Below, piece by piece: positions 48,218 to 54,997 of a stretch of 64,000 nt of DNA. Position 1 is the stretch's first letter, and every line of letters starts with the position of its first letter. Both the position numbers and the translations under genes were made by a program. The notes beneath the pieces are model-generated. The model saw only the letters and a program-made list of their open reading frames with translations, was not told the origin of the DNA and ran no database searches. Source of the DNA: Falsiroseomonas stagni DSM 19981 (lineage in GTDB: Bacteria; Pseudomonadota; Alphaproteobacteria; Acetobacterales; Acetobacteraceae); NCBI RefSeq assembly GCF_900114315.1, contig NZ_FOSQ01000021.1:1-64000 (forward strand), written 5' to 3'.

Positions 48218-49030
48218 TCAGGCGACGGTGCCGCGCAGCCGGCGTTCCAGCCCCTGCACGGCAAGCGACAGCGTGACCGTCACGCATAGATAGAGCGCCG
48301 CGACGGTCAGCCAGATCTCGAAGGTCATGAAGGTGTCGCTGATGACGTTCCGGCCTTCATTCGTCAGGTCGAAGATGGCGATGACGCTGACGATGGCGGA
48401 ATGCTTGATCAGCGACACGCCGAGCCCCGCCAGCGGCGGCAGGATGACGCGCAGCGCCTGCGGCAGCACGATCAACCGATAGGCCTGCGCGCGCGTGAGG
48501 CCAAGGGTCCAGGCGGCCTCCCATTGGCCCAGGCGCACCGCCTGGATGCCACCCCGGAAGATCTCGGCGGCGAAGGCGCCCTCGAAGATCGCCAGCGCCA
48601 GCACCCCGGCCCAGAAGCGATCCAGGCCCAGGATCGGCGCCAGGATGAAATAGACGATGTAGAGTTGGACCAGCAGCGGCGTGTTGCGGATGGCCTCCAC
48701 ATAGGCCAGCACGATCCACCGCCCGGCGACCGATCCCGACAGCCGCAGGATCGCGGCGCCGAGGCCGATGACGATGGTCAGCACCAGGGCAATGGCGCTG
48801 ATCTCCAGCGTCACCACCAGGCCCTTCAGCAAGGGGCCGGGGAAGAACTCGCCCTCGAAGACCTGGAACAGATGGCGCGGCACGCGATGCCATTGCCAGT
48901 TGTAGCCCATCCCCGCCGCGCCAGAGGCTACCAGCCAGACGAGCCCCGCCGCGAAGACGGCGAATTGCGCGATGTCGAGCAGCGCGCGGCGCCGCTGCCG
49001 CCATCGTGCCGCGGCGGGCGGGGGCCTCAC
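48218..49030 (-). CDS. Polar amino-acid ABC transporter permease
   Basis: 270 residues from GTG 49030, which overlaps the HD-domain gene's TGA (GTGA). After an N-terminal hydrophobic helix and periplasmic loop, the core begins LLKGLVVTLEISAIALVLTIVIGLGAA. The EAA loop is EAAWTLGLTRAQAYRLIVLPQALRVILPP. It pairs with the permease at 46444. The overlap with the HD gene shows that transport and oxygenase functions are co-produced. Confidence 0.93.
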   Translation of the reverse strand: MRPPPAAARWRQRRRALLDIAQFAVFAAGLVWLVASGAAGMGYNWQWHRVPRHLFQVFEGEFFPGPLLKGLVVTLEISAIALVLTIVIGLGAAILRLSGSVAGRWIVLAYVEAIRNTPLLVQLYIVYFILAPILGLDRFWAGVLALAIFEGAFAAEIFRGGIQAVRLGQWEAAWTLGLTRAQAYRLIVLPQALRVILPPLAGLGVSLIKHSAIVSVIAIFDLTNEGRNVISDTFMTFEIWLTVAALYLCVTVTLSLAVQGLERRLRGTVA

Positions 49031-49638
49031 GCCGGGGCGATCAGGCGGGGCGGCCGGGCGAGCACGCGCCTCACCATCGGGGCGAAGACCGCCAGCGGCG
49101 CTTCCGGCAGGCCGGCGGCGATGGTGGTGATGTCGTACCGCTCCACGAATTCCGCGGTCGCAGCGAAATGGGGATGGCCCCGCCAGCGTTCGCGGCCATC
49201 GGGGTCCACCGCCTCATCCGGATGATCGTGGCAGTGGTGGGACTGGAAGATCTGGTGGCGTTCCAGGATCCAGCGGCTGGCATCGCTGACATAGGGGGAC
49301 AGCATCGCGGCGGCGAAGGCGCCGTGGCTGCCGGGGCAGACGGTGAAGCCGACGTCGTGGAACAGCGTGACGACGACATACTCCTCGTCCCGCCCGTCCT
49401 GCATCGCCGCCGTCGCCGCCTGGATGCTGTGGCGGTAGTTGTTCACCTGATAGCCGAAGGCGGGATCGCCGGCCGTCGCTTCCAGCAGGCGCAGCGCATG
49501 CGCCGCCTGGTGTTCTGCATCGAAGATCCGGCGCTGCCGGCCGAGCAACTGCCAGTCCTCCCGGCGGAAGGCGTCCAGGCGCGGGGCCTCGACATAGCGG
49601 AAATCCGGCTTGAGAAGCGGGGTGCGCCCTTCCTCCAC
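49027..49638 (-). CDS. HD-domain protein, candidate PhnZ/TmpB-like diiron oxygenase
   Basis: 203 residues from GTG 49638. The potential metal ligands are H70 (NNYRHS), H94-D95 (LFHDVGF), H105 (GSHGAF) and H128 (ERHQIF), the H...HD...H...H spacing seen in HD-domain mixed-valent diiron oxygenases such as PhnZ and TmpB as well as in HD hydrolases. The residue after HDVG is Phe, not the His found in PhnZ. It lies nine bases from a 2OG-Fe(II) oxygenase gene. PhnY-PhnZ and TmpA-TmpB are comparable pairs of a 2OG oxygenase and an HD oxygenase. Substrate unknown. Confidence 0.75.
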   Translation of the reverse strand: MEEGRTPLLKPDFRYVEAPRLDAFRREDWQLLGRQRRIFDAEHQAAHALRLLEATAGDPAFGYQVNNYRHSIQAATAAMQDGRDEEYVVVTLFHDVGFTVCPGSHGAFAAAMLSPYVSDASRWILERHQIFQSHHCHDHPDEAVDPDGRERWRGHPHFAATAEFVERYDITTIAAGLPEAPLAVFAPMVRRVLARPPRLIAPA

Positions 49639-49646
49639 GGCACGCC

Positions 49647-50630
49647 TCAGGCCGCCGGCGCCCGGTAGCGGAACGCCTTGTCGAAGCGCCCCACCACCCA
49701 TTCCCCGCAGGCCACCGGCGGATGCTTCGCCTGGCCCGGATCATCCAGCAGGTCGCGCGGATCGACCACGGTGTGGAAGCCCGGGTCGTAGAAGACCGCG
49801 ATGCTCTGCCGCGCATGGCCGGAGGTGTTCACCACGCGATGCGGGTTCGAATGGAAGCGGTCATTGGTCCAGCGATGCATGAGGTCCCCGATGTTCACCA
49901 CGAAGGTGCCCTCGATCGGGTGGGCCATCACCCAGTCGCCGCTGGCGCTGCGCACCTGCAGCCCGCCCGTCATGTCCTGGTACAGGAAGGTCAACCCGCC
50001 GTAATCGGTATGCGGCGCCACGCCGAACTGGTCCTGCCCCAGGTCTGGCGGCTGCGGCGGGTACCAGATCAGCGATCCGCGCGCCAAGGGCCGCGCGAAG
50101 CGCTGCGCGAAGAAGCCGGCATCGCGGCCAAGGCTGAGAGCCAGGCCGCGCAGCACGGATTGCCCCAGGCCCAGCACGGCCTCGTAATACGGATAGACCG
50201 TCTCCCGCAGCGCGGGCAGTGCCTCCGGCCACTGGTTCGGCCCCATCAGCGGCGTGCCGGCGGCGACATCGGGGTCTTCTTCCGGCAGTTCGAGGCCGAA
50301 GACGAAGCTCTCCTTCAGATCGACCTTGGCACCCGTATACATCTTGGCGCCGCCGTGGCCGATCCAGCCGCGATGGCGCTTGTTGACCTTGACCGAGGCC
50401 TTGGCGTCCTCCGGCAGCGCGAAGAAGTCGCGCGCGCGGGCGAAGACGCCGTCGATCAGTGCCTGGGGGATGCCGTGGTTGGCGACGTAGAAGAAGCCGA
50501 TCCGCTCGCTCGCCTCCCGCATGGCGCGGCCCGCGGCCTCGCTGCCGGCGGCATCGCCCGCGACCAGCGCGGCGATGTCGATGACGGGGATCTCGCTGAC
50601 GGCGATCTGCTTCGCGGTCGCATAGGCCAT
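49647..50630 (-). CDS. 2-oxoglutarate/Fe(II) oxygenase, isopenicillin-N-synthase-like
   Basis: 327 residues. The DIOX_N region is IPVIDIAALVAG ... ASERIGFFYVANHGIP. The iron ligands are H207, D209 (APHTDYGG) and H264 (NPHRVVN), and the 2OG-binding R274-x-S276 is present (ARQSIAVF). It would hydroxylate or desaturate a small substrate using O2 and 2-oxoglutarate. ATG 50630 is preceded by AGGAGA at nine bases. It lies between the sarcosine-oxidase-type gene and the HD gene in the operon. Plant- and fungus-like IPNS relatives in bacteria are poorly characterised. Confidence 0.9.
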   Translation of the reverse strand: MAYATAKQIAVSEIPVIDIAALVAGDAAGSEAAGRAMREASERIGFFYVANHGIPQALIDGVFARARDFFALPEDAKASVKVNKRHRGWIGHGGAKMYTGAKVDLKESFVFGLELPEEDPDVAAGTPLMGPNQWPEALPALRETVYPYYEAVLGLGQSVLRGLALSLGRDAGFFAQRFARPLARGSLIWYPPQPPDLGQDQFGVAPHTDYGGLTFLYQDMTGGLQVRSASGDWVMAHPIEGTFVVNIGDLMHRWTNDRFHSNPHRVVNTSGHARQSIAVFYDPGFHTVVDPRDLLDDPGQAKHPPVACGEWVVGRFDKAFRYRAPAA

Positions 50631-50656
50631 GGGGTGCTTCTCCTGTCGCCGCATCA

Positions 50657-51838
50657 TCATGCGGATGCGGTTGCAGCGGAAGCCTCGCCCTCCCGCCCGC
50701 TCGCCCAGAAAGCGAGGTGCTCGGCCGTCACCTGCCCCTCCACCCCCGCGGCCAGTCCCAGGGCCATCAACGGCGCCAGCTTGAAGCCATGGCCGGAACA
50801 GGCGCTGGCCAGCGTCACGCCCGCCGCCACCGGCTGCAGCACGAAGCGATCCTCCGGCGCCATGGTGTAGAGGCAGTGCCGCGCGCCCATCACGCGATGG
50901 GCGCCGAACCCCGCAATGGCCCGCGCTCCGGCATGGAGCAGCGCCGCCACCCGGCCGGCACGGGGCGGGTCGCGCGGCGCATCCGGCGACACGGTGGCCG
51001 ATGTGTCGTAATCCCCGATCTTGAGGCGCGTTCCCGCCCGCGGCGGCAGCACATAGACGCCCCCCGTCGGGTGCCCCGGCAACCGGCAGAGCAGCATCGG
51101 CGCATCCTCCCACAGCCCTGGCGGTGGTTCGAGGTAGGCGACCGTCTGCAAGGATGCCCGCAGCCCGAACCGCCGTGCCGCCTCCGGCATCAGGCGCAGC
51201 ACCCCCGCCCCCGCCGCGACCAGCGTGGCATCGGCGGGGATACGCGTGCCATCCGCCAGCACCGGCCCGCCTTCCGGGCAGGCCGCCACGACGCTGCACG
51301 GCCGCAGCACCACGCCGAGGCTCGGCAGCAGCGCGACCAGGTCGGCCAGGATCGGGGCCGCCAGCAGCATGCCCGAACCCGCGACCTCCATGGCGCGGAT
51401 CACGCCATCGGGGTTCAGCACCGGGATCGTCGCGGGGTCCACCGCCGTGAAGCCCAGCCCATGCCGCGCCTGACTCCGCGCCACCGCCCCCTGCCAGGGC
51501 GTCTCCTCCCGCAGCGCATAGATCGCGCGCGCCGGCACCAGGCGGTCGGCCCCAGTCTCCGCGAACAGGGCGCGCCAGGCGGTGAAGGCTGCCGGCATCA
51601 TCGCCGCGTAGCCCTCCATCGTCCCATAGGCGTGGCGGATGATGCGCCCCTCGTCGAAGGAGGATCCCTCCGGATTCGGGATCGGCCCGGCATCCAGCAC
51701 CGTCACCGCATGGCCGCGACGCGCCAGCGCCCAGGCGGTTGTCAGGCCGAGCACCCCGGCGCCGACCACCGCGATGCGCCGCGGCCGGTCCGTGCGACCA
51801 TCAAGCAGGGCGGCGATTCGCGCCGTCAGGGAAGTCAT
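50657..51838 (-). CDS. Monomeric sarcosine-oxidase-type FAD amine oxidase
   Basis: 393 residues. The FAD-binding start is RIAVVGAGVLGLTTAWALARRG. C322 in RHCLYTMAPEDRFVL corresponds to the Cys that holds FAD covalently in MSOX (CMYT there), followed by the SGHGFKLAP FAD-site block. Such enzymes oxidise N-methyl amino acids to the amino acid, formaldehyde and H2O2. Its start codon is only two bases from the ATG of the divergent creatininase-family gene, so each gene's promoter must lie inside the other. It is the first gene of the eight-gene minus-strand operon. Confidence 0.88.
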   Translation of the reverse strand: MTSLTARIAALLDGRTDRPRRIAVVGAGVLGLTTAWALARRGHAVTVLDAGPIPNPEGSSFDEGRIIRHAYGTMEGYAAMMPAAFTAWRALFAETGADRLVPARAIYALREETPWQGAVARSQARHGLGFTAVDPATIPVLNPDGVIRAMEVAGSGMLLAAPILADLVALLPSLGVVLRPCSVVAACPEGGPVLADGTRIPADATLVAAGAGVLRLMPEAARRFGLRASLQTVAYLEPPPGLWEDAPMLLCRLPGHPTGGVYVLPPRAGTRLKIGDYDTSATVSPDAPRDPPRAGRVAALLHAGARAIAGFGAHRVMGARHCLYTMAPEDRFVLQPVAAGVTLASACSGHGFKLAPLMALGLAAGVEGQVTAEHLAFWASGREGEASAATASA

Positions 51839-51840
51839 CG

Positions 51841-52635
51841 ATGCGCCTCGCCGAATTGAGCCTCTCGGCCCTCGAAGCCCGATTCGCCGAGGGCCGGCGC
51901 AGCATCATCCTGCCACTCGGCAGCCTGGAACAGCATGGCGCACCCGGCCTGATCGGCACGGACACGATCTGCGCCGAGGCGGTGGCGGACCGTGCGGCCG
52001 CACGCGCGGGCGGCGTCAGCGCCCCCGTCCTCGCCTATGGCCAGGCGCAGTTCCACCTGGGCCGCCCCGGCACCGCGAGCCTGCGGCCCTCCACCCTCGT
52101 CGCCGTACTGGCGGATATCCTCACCAGCCTCGCGCTTGGCGGCTTCAGTCGCGTGTTGCTGCTGACCGGCCATGGCGGGAACATCGCCCCGGCGCAGACG
52201 GCGGTGCAGGAAGTGATGGCGGAGATCTCGCAAGGCCGCCTCGCGCCGCCGCATCCCCTGACCGTGAAGCTTCGCGCCTGGTGGGACGGGCCGCGCGTCG
52301 CCGCGTTGCGCCGCGACCTCTACGGAGAGCGGGAGGGTTTCCACGCGACCCCGTCCGAGATCGCGCTGACGATGGCGCTGCACCCCCAGCTTGCCGCCCC
52401 GCCCGGCGCCTGGCCCGCCTGGCACCCCCTGGCCGCCGACCCGCTCCATGACCCTGGCGGGGACCGCCACCTGGACGCCGCCCGTCATCGGGCGATGTTC
52501 CCGGACGGCCTCATCGGCAGCGATCCGTCGCTGGCCCGCCCGGAACACGGCCACGCGCTGCTGGAAGCCGCGACGGCCGATGTGGCGGACCTCTTCGCGG
52601 CCTTTGAGGCCGCGCCGGATCACCCGGCGCGGTAG
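51841..52635 (+). CDS. Creatininase-family amidohydrolase
   Basis: 264 residues. The metal-site residues are E30 and H32 (PLGSLEQHG), D41 (IGTDT), H111 (LTGHGGN) and E173 (HATPSEIAL), the full set of the family. Members open creatinine or N-formyl/amide rings such as those in MftE and FAPy deformylases. Being divergent from a sarcosine-oxidase-type gene, a creatinine-related role is attractive, but no creatinase gene is seen. AGGGA lies nine bases before the ATG. Its end overlaps the RidA-fold gene by 16 bases on the opposite strand. Confidence 0.88.
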   Translation: MRLAELSLSALEARFAEGRRSIILPLGSLEQHGAPGLIGTDTICAEAVADRAAARAGGVSAPVLAYGQAQFHLGRPGTASLRPSTLVAVLADILTSLALGGFSRVLLLTGHGGNIAPAQTAVQEVMAEISQGRLAPPHPLTVKLRAWWDGPRVAALRRDLYGEREGFHATPSEIALTMALHPQLAAPPGAWPAWHPLAADPLHDPGGDRHLDAARHRAMFPDGLIGSDPSLARPEHGHALLEAATADVADLFAAFEAAPDHPAR

Positions 52636-53012
52636 GCCGTCGCCTCCACCTCCACGGTGATGCCGGGGGCGAAGAAGCTGCTCATGTAGACCCAGCCGAG
52701 GGCGGGCCGGATATCGGCAAAGACCTCGCCATGCGCGCGGCCTGAATCCTTCCAGTGCTGGGGATCAACGACGTAGATGCGGGTCTTCACCACATCCGCC
52801 ATCGTCATCCCCACCGCCTCCAGGCTCTCCCGGATGATGTCGAGGCACACCAGCGTCTGCCGGTAGACATCACCGGGGTGCAGTACCGTGCCATCCGGCG
52901 CGCAGGGACTGCACAGCGCTGTCTCGGCATAGGGCCCCACGCGCACCGCCCGGCTGTAGCCGCAGGCGACCTCCCATGACCGGTCGGTGCTGTGGCTTTG
53001 CCGAGGGCTCAC
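52620..53012 (-). CDS. RidA-fold (YjgF) protein without the canonical Arg
   Basis: About 130 residues. The RidA signatures VVKTRIYVVD and ITVEVEATAY are present. The segment that holds the catalytic Arg (ARSCVEV in RidA) reads ALGWVYMS, so 2-aminoacrylate deaminase activity is doubtful. Rid subfamilies lacking this Arg are common in catabolic operons, where roles on imines or other intermediates are suspected. GTG 53012 overlaps the binding-protein stop (GTGA); GTG 53030 is an alternative. Confidence 0.85.
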   Translation of the reverse strand: MSPRQSHSTDRSWEVACGYSRAVRVGPYAETALCSPCAPDGTVLHPGDVYRQTLVCLDIIRESLEAVGMTMADVVKTRIYVVDPQHWKDSGRAHGEVFADIRPALGWVYMSSFFAPGITVEVEATAYRAG

Positions 53013-53806
53013 CCCTGCACGATCCCCCACTTCGCGTTGGTCTCCGCGAAGAAGCCATTCGCCGTGCTGATGGTGATCCAGGCGTTCAGGAAGTTGGTGA
53101 AGACCTGATCGTTCAGCGGGCTCAGGAAGGCCATGGGGATCGGGTTGCGCGGGCTGTCCTGGAAGATGGCGACGAGGTCGGGGTATTCCTTGGTCAGGAA
53201 CGCGGCCTCGATCATCGAGGACATGGTCGCATCCACCCGGCCGCCCAGCAGTTCCTGCCAGTCCCGCGCCGGGCTCTCCACGCGCCGCAGCGTCGCGTTG
53301 GGCAGCCCCTGCTGCACGAACTGCTCCATGGTGGTGCCGAGGTTGGTGCCGATCGTCACGCCGCGCTGGTTCATCGCATCCCAGTTGGCGAAGCGGTTGG
53401 CGTTGCGGCGATGCACCAGCGGCACGAAGGCGTTGCGCCCCCAGGGGATGGTGAAGCTGGCCGCCATGGCACGGGCGACGGACATGGAGGTGCCGGTGCA
53501 GACCACGTCATACTGGTCCGCCACCAGCCCGTTGATGAGGGTGCGCCAGTCGGTGGCAATGAATTCCGCCCGCACGCCCATGTCCCGCGCCAGGCGCTGC
53601 CCGCAATCGATCTGGTGGCCGCGGTATTCGCGGCTGGCCGGGTCGCGGAAGCTCATCGGGTTGAAGTCGCCCGTGGTGCCGAAGCGGATGCGGCCGGAGG
53701 ACTGGATGGCCTGGAGGCGGGACGACCCCGCCGCCTGGGCGAGGGCCTGGCCGGGGATGGCCACGGCGGCGGCGGCCGCGGCGGCGGGAAGGAAGCGGCG
53801 TTGCAT
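53009..53806 (-). CDS. Periplasmic amino-acid-type binding protein (SBP_bac_3)
   Basis: 265 residues from ATG 53806, signal peptide RRFLPAAAAAAAVAIPGQALAQ. The fold shows IRFGTTGDFNPMSFRDPASREYRGHQIDCGQRLARDMGVRAEFI, and DWRTLINGLVADQYDVVCTGTSMS. It is translationally coupled to the RidA-fold gene downstream. The matching permease gene is divergent, 92 bp upstream. The ligand is likely a small polar amino acid or keto-acid-like compound. Confidence 0.9.
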   Translation of the reverse strand: MQRRFLPAAAAAAAVAIPGQALAQAAGSSRLQAIQSSGRIRFGTTGDFNPMSFRDPASREYRGHQIDCGQRLARDMGVRAEFIATDWRTLINGLVADQYDVVCTGTSMSVARAMAASFTIPWGRNAFVPLVHRRNANRFANWDAMNQRGVTIGTNLGTTMEQFVQQGLPNATLRRVESPARDWQELLGGRVDATMSSMIEAAFLTKEYPDLVAIFQDSPRNPIPMAFLSPLNDQVFTNFLNAWITISTANGFFAETNAKWGIVQG

Positions 53807-53898
53807 GGGGATCTCCTCAGGCGGGCGGTCGGGACTTGCTTTGACAGGTAAGGGTGCGACAACGGTTGAACAGGTGCAACGGGTGCGCCGGGATTCGG

Positions 53899-54678
53899 AT
53901 GGCAGGGCTTCGCATGACACTCAAGGCGCGCGCCTTCCTGCTGCTGTTCGTGGCACTGCCCCTGCTCTCGGCCTGCGGCGGCAATTGGGGCTGGCACGTC
54001 GTGGACCCCCGCGATGCCCGCGGCCAGGCCAACCTCTCCTTCATGCTGTCGGGCTTCTGGGCCACCATCTCCCTCAGCCTCGCCACCATGCTGTTGTCCG
54101 TCGTACTGGGGCTGGGCGTGGCGATGCTGGGCATGGCGCGATACCGCGTCGCCCGCTGGACCAATCGCATTTATGTGGAGTTGTTCCGCTCCATCCCCAT
54201 CCTGGTGATGATCCTCTGGGTCTTCTACGGGCTGCCGGTGGTGCTCGATATCCGGCTCGATGTCTTCGTCGCCGCCATGCTGGCGATTGCCATCTGCGAC
54301 AGCGCCTTCGAGGCGGAGATCTTCCGCGCCGGCATCCAATCCGTGGAACAGGGACAGCGTGAGGCCGCGATGGCGCTGGGCCTGACGCCCTGGCAGCGCA
54401 TGCGCTTCGTGATCCTGCCCCAGGCCATCCGCCGCGTGCTGCCGCCCATCGCCAACCAGTTCATCTACGTCGTGAAGATGTCCTCGCTCGCCAGCGTCAT
54501 CGGCTACCAGGAGCTGACGCGGAAGACGAATGAGCTGGTGGTGACGGTCTTCCGGCCGCTGGAGCTCTACACCATCCTCATCCTCGAATACCTGGTGCTG
54601 ATCCTGGCGATCTCCTTCGCCGTGCGGTGGCTGGAGAAGAAGATGGGCGCGGACCAGGGCGTGCGACGCGTCGGCTGA
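53899..54678 (+). CDS. Polar amino-acid ABC permease with a lipobox-like N-terminus
   Basis: 259 residues (ATG 53899; ATG 53914 is an alternative). The permease core begins FMLSGFWATISLSLATMLLSVVLG, with the EAA loop EAAMALGLTPWQRMRFVILPQAIRRVLPP. Before it comes FLLLFVALPLLSACGGNWGWHVVDP, which reads like a lipoprotein signal with an L-S-A-C lipobox and a short periplasmic segment. In related permeases this segment is normally just an extra helix. It is divergent from the binding protein at 53009. No ATPase gene is adjacent. Confidence 0.9.
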   Translation: MAGLRMTLKARAFLLLFVALPLLSACGGNWGWHVVDPRDARGQANLSFMLSGFWATISLSLATMLLSVVLGLGVAMLGMARYRVARWTNRIYVELFRSIPILVMILWVFYGLPVVLDIRLDVFVAAMLAIAICDSAFEAEIFRAGIQSVEQGQREAAMALGLTPWQRMRFVILPQAIRRVLPPIANQFIYVVKMSSLASVIGYQELTRKTNELVVTVFRPLELYTILILEYLVLILAISFAVRWLEKKMGADQGVRRVG

Positions 54679-54997
54679 AGCCCGCCCCGCAGCGCGACGG
54701 CCGCCCGGAGCAGCCGGCGGCACTGCCCGTCGGCCCCGCCAGCGGTATGGACCTTGCATGGCCGCCGCACAGCATGTCCGACTTCATCCGCTGCCCAGGC
54801 CAGAAACGAGCCATGCCGCCCCCGCCGATGCCGGCACGGGTTGGCCGCGCGCGTCCCCTGGGCCGGCCGCGGCCGGCGGCCGGGCGAAGCGCCCCCGGCG
54901 ATGCCGTCAGCGACCGCCTCTCTCCCGCGCAGGCTGCCTCCACCCGCGCCATCGCCACGCGCCCGGGCCCGCCGCCCCACATGACGGGAGCCGCCTG
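54679..54997. other. Intergenic region with 16-bp palindrome, no supported gene
   Basis: 319 bp between the permease and NMT1-like genes. The only notable element is GCCGGCCGCGGCCGGC (54862-54877), a perfect palindrome that could form a hairpin or a protein site. Several frames are open, as expected for GC-rich DNA, but none has a good start or motif. A promoter for the NMT1-like gene is likely near its 3' end. GGGAG lies nine bases before that gene's ATG. Confidence 0.45.
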
